Shown: positions 36,187 to 45,247, counted from the first letter of the stretch. The stretch is 57,665 nt of DNA from Rhodobacterales bacterium (GCA_002747325.1 PDOZ01000015.1:1-57665); one strand, 5' to 3'. The notes: generated by a model from the sequence alone, not told the origin. Numbers and translations: made by a program.

Positions 36187-37686
36187 TTAGCGCGATTCCA
36201 ACAAGGCGTTAGCCGCGTTCTGCGCCGCATCCTCGAACCAACCGATCCCGCCAATGCCCAGCAGCATCACCACCGCGCCCAACATCAGGGTCAGGTAGCC
36301 CGGCGCCGCCATCGGCACGCCAAAGCGCCCCGGCAAGGGCCGCCATTCCTCGCCCACGCCAAACATCAGCCAGATCAGCCGCAATACCGGCACCGCCGCG
36401 ATCAGCGTCGCCAAACCCGCCAGCACCACGAGCCAGCCCAGCCCCGCCGCCATTGCCGCCGAGAGGAGCGCGATGCGTGGCAAAAACCCGGCCAGTGGCG
36501 GCAGGCCGATAAGGGCCAGAAGCAGCACCGACAGGGCGAAGGCCTTGGCCGGTTCCGCCGCCGCCAACTGCCCGAGACTGGCCACGTTGGACACCGGCGC
36601 CCCCTCGCGTTCCATCGCCGCGACAAAGGCGTAAAGGGCCAGCATCGCTAAGGTAAACAGGCTCAGATGCAACAGCATCGCCCCCAGCCCCGCCGCGCTC
36701 GCCGTGGTCACGCCGATCAGCGCCAGGCCGGTCTGAAACAACGCCATCTGGGTCAGGAAACGGCGAAAATCCCCCGCGTCGCGCGCCTGCGCCGCCATGC
36801 CAAACGCGCCAGCCAGCATCGCAACCGCCGCGAGCGCCGCCACGCCCCCGCGCCACAGCTCAAATTCCGTCGCGAAGGGGCCGTAAAACAGCCGCGCCAA
36901 CACGGCAAGAACCGCCAGCCGTGGCAAGGTTAACAGGAACCCGGCCAGCGGCGCGGGCAGTTCCTCGAGCAGCGCCGGGCGCCAGCCATGCCCCGGCAGC
37001 GCCGCGACTTTCAGCAGAAGCGAAATGACGATCAGCCCGAGGCCAAACCCGGTGGACAAATCCGCGCCACCGCTGGCGATCACCGCCCGCAGCCCTGCAT
37101 AAGAGGTCGCCCCCGCCCCGCCGAAAACCAGCGAGGCGCCGAACAGAAACAACGCCGCGCCGATCCAGCCAACGAGGAACGTATCCAGCGCCGCCACGCC
37201 GGGCCGGTCCGGCGGCGGCGCGTTGTCCGGCAAAGGCCGCTCGCGAAACAGCGCCGTCAGGGCGGTCAGGGCAAGGAAGGCGATTTCCGTGCCGATAAAC
37301 AGCACGATCAGGTCGGCGGCGCTGACCATCAGCATCATGCCGACGACAGCGAGCGCCGTCAGCGGGCCGAGATCAACGCGCACAAAGCCGCGCCGCCCCA
37401 TCGGTTCGACCGCAATGATCAGAGACAACGCCCCCGCCAGCAGCAACAGGATGCGCACAAAGCGCCCGAACGTGTCGTCGAGATAGGTCTGCGCGAAGCC
37501 CGCAAACACCCCGGCCCGCCCGAAAGCGAACCACAGCGCCAGAACGATCATCAGCGTGGCCAGCGCGTAGGTAATCAGGGTTTCGCGCCGCGCGCGTCGG
37601 CTAGCCAGTCCGTAAACCAGCCCCGCCAGCGCCGCCAGAAACAGCAGCACTTCGCCCAAGATCGCATCAAGATCCGACAGAAACAT
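36187..37686 (-). CDS. nuoN: NuoN-like complex I subunit, divergent
   Basis: A 499-residue antiporter-like membrane protein with about 14 spans. The start MFLSDLDAILGE at 37686 matches NuoN N-termini and the gene order fixes identity. By eye the key residues of NuoN are mostly kept: Glu134 in LFIGTEIAFL, Lys226 in LLLKVAALPGHGW, and an Arg (256, TLPRLAVLA) where NuoN has the second Lys. The overall sequence is strongly diverged. It overlaps nuoM by 20 bp. In complex I this subunit moves protons; here its partner subunits L and M lack most of these residues. Confidence 0.85.
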   Translation of the reverse strand: MFLSDLDAILGEVLLFLAALAGLVYGLASRRARRETLITYALATLMIVLALWFAFGRAGVFAGFAQTYLDDTFGRFVRILLLLAGALSLIIAVEPMGRRGFVRVDLGPLTALAVVGMMLMVSAADLIVLFIGTEIAFLALTALTALFRERPLPDNAPPPDRPGVAALDTFLVGWIGAALFLFGASLVFGGAGATSYAGLRAVIASGGADLSTGFGLGLIVISLLLKVAALPGHGWRPALLEELPAPLAGFLLTLPRLAVLAVLARLFYGPFATEFELWRGGVAALAAVAMLAGAFGMAAQARDAGDFRRFLTQMALFQTGLALIGVTTASAAGLGAMLLHLSLFTLAMLALYAFVAAMEREGAPVSNVASLGQLAAAEPAKAFALSVLLLALIGLPPLAGFLPRIALLSAAMAAGLGWLVVLAGLATLIAAVPVLRLIWLMFGVGEEWRPLPGRFGVPMAAPGYLTLMLGAVVMLLGIGGIGWFEDAAQNAANALLESR

Positions 37687-39169
37687 CCGCGCCCCCCATT
37701 TCAACCGCGCCCGGAATCGCGAGTGGATCGACCAGCCACGGGGCCAGCCCAAGAAGCAACACCGCCAGCGCCAGCAGCCAGAGGATCGCCCCCTCGCGCC
37801 GCCCCAGATCGCCTGCGCCCTTCAGGCTGGCGCGCATGAATTCGCCGAAAAACACCCGGCGATAGGCGTTCATCAGGGCAAAAATCAGGGGCAAAAAGGC
37901 GAGCAAAATCAACAAAAGCTGATCAATGCCGCCCGCTCCGACCAGCGCGCGCAGCAAAGCGACGAAGCCCGCCGTGCCCGGTAGCGCCAGCATGGAAGCG
38001 ATCAACACCAGCGCCGTCACCCCCAGCATCGGCATCCGCACCAACACCCCGCCAATGCGGGAAATATCCGTGTGCCGCACCCGGTCGAACAGGAAAGAGG
38101 CGGCGAAAATCAGCCCCGACACCGCGAGCCCATAGGCCCAGACGCCGCTGGCCACCGCGCTTGCGGAAACCGGGTTCGCCCCGGTCGCGGCCAGCCCCAA
38201 CAGCCCCATCCAGGCCAGTGCCGCGCGCAGGGTCAACTGCTCCAGATCCGGCGCCAACAACGCGGTCAGCGCGCCGTAGAACAAAGCGACCAGCGCCGCC
38301 GCCGCGAGATAGGGCAGTCCCAGCGCCGCGCCGGCTGGCACGAGGGGCACAACGATGCGCAACAGCGCGTAAAGCGCGATGGGCGCAACGACGACGACGA
38401 TCAGAAACCGGGCCGACCGACCGCCCTCGCGCGCCGCGTTCATGGCCCAGCGATGCAGCGGAAACAGGGGTAAATGCAGCGCAAGCCAGAGGGAAAAGCA
38501 CAGGAAAACAAGGCTTTGCACCCCGCCCGGCAAGGTGAAGAGCCACAGATCCAACGCCGCGTCCGGGAAGACATGGCGCGCCAGATCGGCCATCCCCGTG
38601 CCCCCCGCCTCAAAGCGCATCCACAGGATCGCCGCCAGCGCCAGCGCCGCCCCGGCCAGCCCGGTGGCAACATATTCACGCGCCGCCCGCGCCCGTCCCG
38701 CGCCGCCAAACACCCCGACCAGCAGGAAAACCGGCAAGGCAAGGGATTGAAAAAACAGGAAAAACAGCACCAGATCGGCCGAGACCAGCGCCCCGATGGC
38801 GAAACTCTCCGCCAATAACAGGCCAAGCATCCGTTCCTTAACCCGCCAATCCGCCCCCCATTCCGCCGCCACCGCGAAGGGAAACAGCGCCGTGATCATG
38901 GCGAGGAAGGGCAGCGACACCCCGTCCACCGCCAGCAAATAGCGGATGCCCACGGCCCATTCGCGGTCTTCCACCAATTGCGGGCCGGGGTCGGACAGGT
39001 CGATATGGCCGAGGATGAACAGCACCACGGCGAAGGTCGAGAGGGTCGCGGTCAAAGCTAAGCGGCGGGCGTTACGCTGTGCAATCGCGTCATCGCCACG
39101 CAAAAACAACAGCAGGATCACCGCGGCGGTCATTGGCAAAAGAATGAGGATTGTCAGCAGGTTATCCAT
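37667..39169 (-). CDS. nuoM: NuoM-like subunit with lost proton-channel residues
   Basis: A 500-residue, 14-span protein whose fold pattern follows NuoM throughout (VDGVSLPFLAMITALFP, SADLVLFFLFF, LPLFPLHRW, MLALPGTAGFV, NAYRRVFFGEF). Residues that move protons in NuoM are replaced at aligned places: Glu144 by Gln141 (FFLFFQSLALP), Lys234 by His232 (ALHLPLFPLHRW), Lys265 by Ala262 (VVVAPIALY), and the Glu of the last channel (GFVGEF) by Leu (GFVALL). The usual WLPDAH loop is WAMNAA. The frame is intact. Residue matching was done by eye and should be checked with a full alignment. Confidence 0.85.
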   Translation of the reverse strand: MDNLLTILILLPMTAAVILLLFLRGDDAIAQRNARRLALTATLSTFAVVLFILGHIDLSDPGPQLVEDREWAVGIRYLLAVDGVSLPFLAMITALFPFAVAAEWGADWRVKERMLGLLLAESFAIGALVSADLVLFFLFFQSLALPVFLLVGVFGGAGRARAAREYVATGLAGAALALAAILWMRFEAGGTGMADLARHVFPDAALDLWLFTLPGGVQSLVFLCFSLWLALHLPLFPLHRWAMNAAREGGRSARFLIVVVVAPIALYALLRIVVPLVPAGAALGLPYLAAAALVALFYGALTALLAPDLEQLTLRAALAWMGLLGLAATGANPVSASAVASGVWAYGLAVSGLIFAASFLFDRVRHTDISRIGGVLVRMPMLGVTALVLIASMLALPGTAGFVALLRALVGAGGIDQLLLILLAFLPLIFALMNAYRRVFFGEFMRASLKGAGDLGRREGAILWLLALAVLLLGLAPWLVDPLAIPGAVEMGGADVSVGS

Positions 39170-40970
39170 AGAACACCCCCATGACAGCGCGCCCGCCAAG
39201 ATAGATCAGCAAGACAAAAATCGCCCCGGCAACAAAGAACACCAACCCCGCTCGGCCCCGCGCCTGCCAGCGCGCGGCGCGGCGGGTGACAAAGCCCGGC
39301 AGGGCCGCAAAGGTCCGGTTCGCCCCCGCCAGCGCCCCGCCATCGGCCAGCCGCAACACCGCGTTCGCCAGCCCATGCACCGGGGTCGCAAACAGCGCCG
39401 AATAAAGCCCGTCCAGCCGCCAGCCATCGCGCAAAAAACGGTTGGTCTGCGGCCAGTCATGCGCCAGCGATTTGGGCAGGTTGGGGCGGGTGCGGTAAAA
39501 CAGCCAGGCGCCCAGAATGCCCGCCGCGCTGGCCAACACCGGCGACAATTCCAACAGCCCCACGCCTCCGGAGGCAAGCAAAAGCGCTGTCAGACTGAAC
39601 ATAGCCACCAGCGCCGCAAGGGCCAGAGGCAGAAGTGGCAAAGCGAGCCGTCTGGGCAAGGCGACGGTGGGCTTGGCCAATGCGGCGCGGCCAAAAAACA
39701 CCCGGAAAATCAACCGCCACACGGCAAAGGAATTGGCAAAATTCAACAGGCCGAAGGCCAGCACCTCCGACCAACCGCCCCCGGCGCGAAGCAAGCCCAG
39801 AATGGACAGACCCCCCACGCTGGACAGCGCCACGCCCCCGATCAAAACCGGCCAGAACAGGCTCGGGACGTGGTGCCGAAAACCGCTGCCGATGCGGCGC
39901 AAATCGCGCTCGCCCCCGGCAACGAAGGCCGCCGCGCCGAGGCCCAGCAGCAGTAGCGCCCAGCCGCTGCCGCTGGTCCAGAAATGAAACGGCACGATGA
40001 AATCGCGCAACCCGCTGGCGACGGCAAACAGCATCGCCCCAAGGCTCGCCTGCGCCACCATGAGCCAGACACCCGCGCGCAACACGTCGAGCTGCACCAC
40101 CGCAACCGACAGCGCATAAACCCCGCTCGCCGCCGCGATCCAGAACACCAACAGGCCCAGCTCCGGCAACGCGGTGAATACCGGCAAAAGATGCCAAAGC
40201 AACAGACCCGCCCCGCCGATGACCAGCACGCCGAGCAGGGTAGCGGCAGGCAGGGGCGTTTCCGCCGTCCCCGAGACCCAGCCCTGCATCGGCAACAGCC
40301 CGGCAAAAGCCATCACGGCCAGCACACTGCCGATCGGCCCAAGGAGCGGAACTGGTCTGTTCTCCAGCAGGAAAACCACCCCGTCGGCATCCAGCTTTCC
40401 CCCAATGAGCGTTGCCATGAGCAGGAGGGCCAGCGCCCCAACCTGCCAGAACATGAAAGCCCGGAGCGCCGCCTTGCCCGCCGTCGGACGGCTGTAGCGA
40501 AAGCCGATCAGGAACATGGCGGCGAAGGCCAGCGCCTGATAGCCGAAAAACAACATCGCCAGATCGCCCGCGGCCGCGAACAGGATGAAGGCGAAGGTGG
40601 CGAATTGCATCAGGGCGAAAAACCGAGGGCGAAAAACCTCTTTGCCGAAGCTGGTTTCCTGCGCCAGATAGGCCAGCGCGTACAGCTGCAACAGGGCGGA
40701 AAGGCTGGTGGCAAGAGCAATGGGAACGGCGTTAACCCGCTGAATTTGCAGGCTAAATTCAAGCGCCCCCTCGCCGACATCCATCCAGTGCCCCAACACT
40801 TCCTGATGCGGGGCATCGCCCAGAGCCAACAGCACGAGCCACGCCCAAAGGGCGGTGAAAATCGCCGAAACCACGGCGCTGATCTCCGCCCCGCGCGCGC
40901 CGGTCACACGATGCCCCAAACCAACGAACACCGCCGTGGCGAGGGGCAAAAACAGCAACAGGCTCACCAT
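39162..40970 (-). CDS. nuoL: NuoL-like subunit with lost proton-channel residues
   Basis: A 602-residue protein with the NuoL layout: about 14-16 spans and the long lateral helix region near the end (LDGLYSALFATPVHGLANAV, then TRRAARWQARGRAGLVFF). Landmarks align (FFGYQALAFAAMFLIGFRYS, AALRAFMFWQVGALAL), but the charged residues are gone: Glu144 is Gln145, Asp178 is Ala179, Lys229 is about Phe222, His254 is Gly247, and the SKDEIL block of the terminal channel is replaced by hydrophobic residues. It overlaps nuoK by 7 and nuoM by 8 bases. The open frame over 1.8 kb argues it is still selected. Confidence 0.83.
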   Translation of the reverse strand: MVSLLLFLPLATAVFVGLGHRVTGARGAEISAVVSAIFTALWAWLVLLALGDAPHQEVLGHWMDVGEGALEFSLQIQRVNAVPIALATSLSALLQLYALAYLAQETSFGKEVFRPRFFALMQFATFAFILFAAAGDLAMLFFGYQALAFAAMFLIGFRYSRPTAGKAALRAFMFWQVGALALLLMATLIGGKLDADGVVFLLENRPVPLLGPIGSVLAVMAFAGLLPMQGWVSGTAETPLPAATLLGVLVIGGAGLLLWHLLPVFTALPELGLLVFWIAAASGVYALSVAVVQLDVLRAGVWLMVAQASLGAMLFAVASGLRDFIVPFHFWTSGSGWALLLLGLGAAAFVAGGERDLRRIGSGFRHHVPSLFWPVLIGGVALSSVGGLSILGLLRAGGGWSEVLAFGLLNFANSFAVWRLIFRVFFGRAALAKPTVALPRRLALPLLPLALAALVAMFSLTALLLASGGVGLLELSPVLASAAGILGAWLFYRTRPNLPKSLAHDWPQTNRFLRDGWRLDGLYSALFATPVHGLANAVLRLADGGALAGANRTFAALPGFVTRRAARWQARGRAGLVFFVAGAIFVLLIYLGGRAVMGVFYG

Positions 40971-41281
40971 TCCTCCGCCTCCTCCAGCGCCGCCGCATCC
41001 TGCGCAACGCGCGCCTCATAAAGCCGCCTGGCCCGGCGCAACAGCGTCACCGCGAGCAGCAATTCAACCCCGGTGATCGCCAGCCCGACCAGCACAAACA
41101 CCGCGCCTTTATCGACCTGATAAAACGCGCCATAGGCGGCGAAATTGAGCGCGGCCCCGGCGAGGATCAACTCGACCGACACGATCAGCGCCACAACCCG
41201 CCCGCGCGCCAGAACCAACCCGGCAAGGCCGGTAGCAAACAGGGCCGCAGCGAGGCTGGCGTAATGTTCAAGCCCGATCAT
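40964..41281 (-). CDS. nuoK: NuoK subunit of complex I
   Basis: A 105-residue protein of three spans beginning MIGLEHYASLAAALFATG, as in NuoK. The two membrane glutamates essential for coupling are present: Glu37 (VSVELIL) and Glu73 (ITGVELLLAV). A charged C-terminal tail (RRARRLYEARVAQ...EEAEEW) is longer than usual. It lies one base after nuoJ and overlaps nuoL. Among the five Nuo genes here it is one of the two that keep their key residues. Confidence 0.87.
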   Translation of the reverse strand: MIGLEHYASLAAALFATGLAGLVLARGRVVALIVSVELILAGAALNFAAYGAFYQVDKGAVFVLVGLAITGVELLLAVTLLRRARRLYEARVAQDAAALEEAEEW

Positions 41282-41282
41282 C

Positions 41283-41876
41283 TCACATTCCCTTGCCGGG
41301 CCGCAATTCGTGCAGCGCCAGATCCTTGCGCCGCCCTGCCCCGGCAGCGGCCGAACCGCTGGTCTTATGACTGCGCACCGCCGCCATCACCAGCACAAAA
41401 ACCAGCGCAGCGGCAAGCAAAAGCACGAGAACAAAGCCCTCGGAAAGCAGCATACGCCCCCAAAGCGCCCCTGCCGGTTCCGCCCGGTCCGGGGTGGGCA
41501 TCGGCACCGGCGGCACGCCGCCCAACGCCCGCTGCGCCCAGTCCCAATTCAGCGCCGCAAAGGCCAGCGCCCCGACCGCCAGCGCCCCCGCCGCGATCCA
41601 GCCATCCCGACCCGGCTCCGGAAAATCGTCGCGAAACCGCGCCAAACGGAACTGCAAAATTCCCAACGAAATCAACAGCATCACCGCCATGTGCAGCACC
41701 AAAACCAACATGGCCGCAAAACCGATACCCAAGAGCCAGAACAGCCCGACCACGCCGAGAAACGCCGCCCCCGCGCCGAGCGCTGCGATCCGTCGGTCCC
41801 GGCTGACCGCCGCCACCGCACCGCCCGCCAGCACCAGAACCGCGAAGGCGAAATACCCTGCCGCCGCCGCGCTCAT
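41283..41876 (-). CDS. nuoJ: NuoJ-like complex I subunit, divergent
   Basis: A 197-residue protein with five spans beginning SAAAAGYFAFAVLVLAGG. The region equivalent to NuoJ transmembrane helix 3, normally EFxAxLxIxVYVGAVAVLF with a Gly-rich bulge, reads GFAAMLVLVLHMAVMLLISL: the Glu, the Tyr and the bulge glycine are lost. This helix is where the active/closed transition and water wire of complex I form. Identity rests on length, spans and gene order. Its ATG overlaps the stop of the upstream CMD-like gene (ATGA). Confidence 0.75.
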   Translation of the reverse strand: MSAAAAGYFAFAVLVLAGGAVAAVSRDRRIAALGAGAAFLGVVGLFWLLGIGFAAMLVLVLHMAVMLLISLGILQFRLARFRDDFPEPGRDGWIAAGALAVGALAFAALNWDWAQRALGGVPPVPMPTPDRAEPAGALWGRMLLSEGFVLVLLLAAALVFVLVMAAVRSHKTSGSAAAGAGRRKDLALHELRPGKGM

Positions 41877-42271
41877 GCCTGTGCATCCTCGTCATCGGCC
41901 AAAACCACCGCCGCCGCATCCAGCGCGCGCCCCAAAGCGGGCGGGCCGGAAAACACCGCGGCCTGATAAATGGTCTGCGAAATTTCTTCCTTGCTGGCCC
42001 CGGCCTCGACCGCATGACGGATGGTCAGACGCATCTGCTCCGCCCCATGCGCCCCGCTCGCCACCAGCCCCGACAGGGTCACCAGCAACCGGGTTTTCGC
42101 GTCCAGCCCCGCGCCGCCCAGAGCGGTGCCGAACATGGCTTCCATCCATTCTTTCGGCAAAGTCGGCACGAACTGGTCGAAATCCTTCATCGGCGAGGCT
42201 TCCGACATCTTCTTGAAGAACTCCGTGCCTTCGGCCATCATCGACGCGTAAATCCCGGTGAAATCACTCAT
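41873..42271 (-). CDS. Carboxymuconolactone decarboxylase-like (AhpD-fold) protein
   Basis: A 132-residue all-helical protein: TRLLVTLSGLVASGAHGAEQ, then RHAVEAGASKEEISQTIYQAA. This is the CMD/AhpD pattern. The Cys pair used for peroxidase activity in AhpD is absent, so a redox role like AhpD is unlikely. It is the first gene of the operon into nuoJ (ATGA overlap). Such a gene occurs within nuo clusters of some relatives, to my recollection, and may be a complex-I assembly or accessory factor; this is inference. Confidence 0.8.
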   Translation of the reverse strand: MSDFTGIYASMMAEGTEFFKKMSEASPMKDFDQFVPTLPKEWMEAMFGTALGGAGLDAKTRLLVTLSGLVASGAHGAEQMRLTIRHAVEAGASKEEISQTIYQAAVFSGPPALGRALDAAAVVLADDEDAQA

Positions 42272-42335
42272 GCGACACCTGTTTGTTACCCGCGCCCCCT
42301 ATAGGCCATAAATCGCCCCCGTTCAATGCGGGGCG

Positions 42336-42740
42336 TCACACGGTCGGAATGGCGCGCTCGGCACAATCGGCCACCACCACCTCCGCGTCGATGGTGCGCA
42401 CCCCGTCAGGCAACGCGTTCGAGATCACATAGGCCGCATCGCCGTGCCAGACGCCGCGGGTCTCGGTGACCTGCGTGCGCACATGGCGGGCAAAACCATA
42501 GCCGCGGATCAGGGCATAGCGCGCGGCGGCGCATTCGGCATAGGCGGCAACGTCTTCGCGCCCCGCCGCCCCGCGCATGGTGACTTGGAAAGAGACCAGA
42601 TCGTCGTCCAACAGCCGGGTTTCGACGCCGAGATAGGCAGGCAGCACACCCGGTTTCGCCCCTGGTTTTGTCCCGTCCGGCGCGGTGCAGGCGGTCAGCA
42701 AACCCAAGCCGACCAGAACCATCGCAAATACCGATTTCAT
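42336..42740 (-). CDS. Small lipoprotein
   Basis: A 134-residue protein with a lipobox (LVGLGLLTAC, Cys18), so it is expected to be a lipid-anchored periplasmic protein. The mature part has two to three Cys (AYAECAAARYALIRGYGF and VVADCAERAIP). I do not recognise a family. The start is the ATG at 42740; the longer open frame to 42863 would bury the signal peptide. It stands between the HHH protein and the CMD/nuo operon on the same strand. Confidence 0.75.
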   Translation of the reverse strand: MKSVFAMVLVGLGLLTACTAPDGTKPGAKPGVLPAYLGVETRLLDDDLVSFQVTMRGAAGREDVAAYAECAAARYALIRGYGFARHVRTQVTETRGVWHGDAAYVISNALPDGVRTIDAEVVVADCAERAIPTV

Positions 42741-42875
42741 CACGCCGCCCCTTTCGCTCGCTCCGCGCCCAAACTCGCCATACCCACGGAGCGCCGAAAA
42801 GAAAACCACGCGGTCAGAACGGAGGGGAAATGCGCGGGTTCGCACCGACCCGCCGCCGCACAAAAGCCGCCGGAA

Positions 42876-43505
42876 TCAGCCCTGCCCCTTCTCCGCCGCC
42901 AGCGCTTTTGCCTGTTCAACCCAGCCATCACGTTCGATCCGGCCCTTGAAGCTCAGATTGTCATCGACCCAGGCAATCTCTTCCGGCCCCCAGGCGGCGA
43001 TCTGGTCGAAATGCCAAAAGCCCAGCCCGTTGAGCATCCCTTCAAGCTTCGGCCCAACGCCTTTCAGCCGCTTGAGATCATCCGCCACGCCCCCGCGCGG
43101 CGCGTCCAGTGTCTCGGGCTTGCGCGCGTCATCCGCCGCGACCGGCGCCGCTTCTGGCGCGTCAGCGGGCGCCTCCACGGCAACAACCTCTTCAGCATCC
43201 TCCGCCGCCGGTTCTGGCTTCGGCTCAGGTTCGGAGGTCGCTACCGGCTCCGGCGCGGCCTCCGGCTCAGACGCAGGTTCGGGCGCTGGTTCGGGGGCAG
43301 GCTTCGGCGCGGGCGCCGGTTCCGATGCGACGGGCGCGCTCGCCCCAACATCACTGCAAAACAGCCCCTGAAGGATAAAGACCAGCGCCACGCCAATGAC
43401 CAGCCCGCCGATCAATCCGAGGAACACCCCGAATTTCAGCAACAACAAAAACGCCGCCAGCCCCAACAAAGCTCCGGCAATCCAACACATATTCCGACAA
43501 GACAT
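42876..43505 (-). CDS. Membrane-anchored helix-hairpin-helix protein, NuoE-tail-like
   Basis: A 209-residue protein: two N-terminal spans (about 10-28 and 30-48), a Pro/Ala/Glu-rich linker (about 55-140) and a C-terminal domain DDLKRLKGVGPKLEGMLN with GFWHFDQIAAWGPEEIAWVD and KGRIERDGWVEQAKALA. That domain is found in Rhodobacterales next to or fused to NuoE. GVGPKLE is a helix-hairpin-helix turn, often used to bind nucleic acid or protein. Its presence here, without NuoE, supports the idea that the complex I operon has been cut down. ATG at 43505 follows GGAGG. Confidence 0.8.
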   Translation of the reverse strand: MSCRNMCWIAGALLGLAAFLLLLKFGVFLGLIGGLVIGVALVFILQGLFCSDVGASAPVASEPAPAPKPAPEPAPEPASEPEAAPEPVATSEPEPKPEPAAEDAEEVVAVEAPADAPEAAPVAADDARKPETLDAPRGGVADDLKRLKGVGPKLEGMLNGLGFWHFDQIAAWGPEEIAWVDDNLSFKGRIERDGWVEQAKALAAEKGQG

Positions 43506-43592
43506 CGCATCCTCCAGGTTTCAACTCGCCCCATCATCGACACGGAATGCCCCGACCGCAAGTGTTTTACGACGCCTGCCGGGTGTCTCGGC

Positions 43593-44381
43593 CTATTTGA
43601 CCCAGCGCGCCGGGCGTTTCTCAAAGAAGGCAGCGATGCCTTCCGGTGCCTCGTCGCCTTCCCATGCCTCGACCAGCGCTGCGATAGAGGTGTCGATGGT
43701 CGCCTCATTGATCGGCGCGCCGAAGCTGCGGGTCAGCGCCTTGGCCGCCGCAACCGCCCCCGGCGCGCAGGCCAGATAGGGCGCGACTTCCGCCTCGACC
43801 GCCGCGTCCAGCGCTTCCGCCGACACCGCTTTCGCCACCAGCCCCAGCGTCACCGCCTCATCCGCGTCGAAAATCCGCGCCGACATGAAGACCCGCCGCG
43901 CCATCGCCTCGCCCAGACGCGCCAGCACATACGGCCCGATGGTCGCCGGGATCAGGCCCAGCTTGGTTTCCGTCAGGCCAAACTTGGCGCCATCCACCGC
44001 AATGGCCACGTCGCAGACGCTGGCCATGCCAACCCCGCCGCCAAAGGCCTGCCCCTGAATGCGGCCAATCAGCGGCTTCGGCATGGTGTTGAGCGCGCCC
44101 AGCATCTCCGCCAGTTTGCGCGCCTCGCGCGCCCGCGTCGGCCCATCCGCCTCGATCTGCGCCCGCATCCAGCCAAGGTCGCCCCCGGCGCAAAAGCTCT
44201 TGCCGTCGCCGGTCAGAACCACGACACGCACCGCCGGATCGGCGCCCAGAAGCGCCGCCGCCTGCGTCAGTTCTTCGATCATTTCCGCCGACATGGCGTT
44301 ATGCTTTTCCGCCCGGTCGAGCGTCAGAACCGCGACGCCGCGCGCGTCGGTCTCGATACGGATCGTGTTGAATTCAGTCAT
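43593..44381 (-). CDS. liuC: Enoyl-CoA hydratase, probably methylglutaconyl-CoA hydratase
   Basis: A 262-residue crotonase-fold enzyme: KHNAMSAEMIEEL, GKSFCAGGDLGWM for the oxyanion hole, and GGVGMASVCDVAIAVDGAKFGL with the catalytic Glu in LTETKLG. In this operon it fits the hydration of 3-methylglutaconyl-CoA to HMG-CoA in leucine breakdown. Its start overlaps the HMG-CoA lyase end by 8-11 bases; two ATG codons are adjacent and the second (44381) has better spacing from GGGGGGA. Last gene of the leucine operon. Confidence 0.92.
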   Translation of the reverse strand: MTEFNTIRIETDARGVAVLTLDRAEKHNAMSAEMIEELTQAAALLGADPAVRVVVLTGDGKSFCAGGDLGWMRAQIEADGPTRAREARKLAEMLGALNTMPKPLIGRIQGQAFGGGVGMASVCDVAIAVDGAKFGLTETKLGLIPATIGPYVLARLGEAMARRVFMSARIFDADEAVTLGLVAKAVSAEALDAAVEAEVAPYLACAPGAVAAAKALTRSFGAPINEATIDTSIAALVEAWEGDEAPEGIAAFFEKRPARWVK

Positions 44382-45237
44382 CATTCCCCCCGCGCATTGC
44401 CTGCGCCATTTCCACCGCCTGGGTCAGAATATCCCGATCCAGCCCGGTCTCATATCCCAGCTCGGTCAGCCGGTCGAACACCGCTTCCGTCGCCACATTG
44501 CCCTGCGCTCCCGGCGCGTAAGGACAGCCGCCCAACCCGCCAACGGCAGCGTCAAACACCCGCACACCGCGCTCCAGCGATACCTCGATATTGGCCAGCG
44601 CCCGGCCCGCCGTGTCGTGGTAATGCCCGGCAAGGGCGCGGGCCGGAACCTCGGCCGCAACCGCGTCCAGCATGGCGCCAATGCGCTCCGGCGTGCCCTG
44701 CCCGATCGTGTCGCCCAGCGAGATCTCGTAACACCCCGCCTCCCGCAACTGACGCGCCACGCGCGCCACCTGCTCCGGCGCGACCTGCCCGTCATAGGGG
44801 CAATCGGTGACGCAGGAGACATAGCCCCGAACTTTCACTTTTCGAACATTTGCCGCCTCAATGATGGGCGCAAACCGCTCGAAACTTTCAGAAATCGAAC
44901 AATTGATGTTGGCCTGCGAGAACCCCTCCGAGGCGGAGGCGAATATCGCAACCTCGTCGGCCCCCGCTGCCATTGCCCGCTCAAACCCCTTCAGGTTCGG
45001 GGTCAGCGCGGCGTAGGACACGCCCGGCGCGCGGGTGATGCGTTCAAACACCTCCGCGCTGTCGGCCATTTGCGGCACCCATTTCGGGCTGACAAAAGAG
45101 CCGGTCTCGATGCGTTTGAACCCGGCGCGCGACAGGAGATTGACCAGCGCCACCTTGTCCGCCGTCGGGATCTGCCGCTTTTCGTTCTGCAACCCGTCGC
45201 GCGGGCCCATCTCAAAAATTTCAACCCGTTTCGTCAT
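44374..45237 (-). CDS. liuE: Hydroxymethylglutaryl-CoA lyase
   Basis: Splits HMG-CoA into acetoacetate and acetyl-CoA, the end of leucine breakdown. The 287-residue TIM barrel starts EIFEMGPRDGLQNEK (catalytic Asp-Arg), has the metal site GHYHDTAGRALANI and the signature loop VGGLGGCPYAPGAQGNVATE with the redox-sensitive Cys. The ATG at 45237 is chosen, since the frame upstream runs into MccA. Operon with mccA (11 bp gap) and the hydratase. Confidence 0.95.
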   Translation of the reverse strand: MTKRVEIFEMGPRDGLQNEKRQIPTADKVALVNLLSRAGFKRIETGSFVSPKWVPQMADSAEVFERITRAPGVSYAALTPNLKGFERAMAAGADEVAIFASASEGFSQANINCSISESFERFAPIIEAANVRKVKVRGYVSCVTDCPYDGQVAPEQVARVARQLREAGCYEISLGDTIGQGTPERIGAMLDAVAAEVPARALAGHYHDTAGRALANIEVSLERGVRVFDAAVGGLGGCPYAPGAQGNVATEAVFDRLTELGYETGLDRDILTQAVEMAQAMRGGNDD

Positions 45238-45247
45238 GTCGCCGCCC

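Noticed and set aside
42444..44810. A 788-residue plus-strand open frame
   Set aside because: It lies antisense to a lipoprotein, the HHH protein, a hydratase and a lyase that have real motifs; it is a GC-driven shadow.
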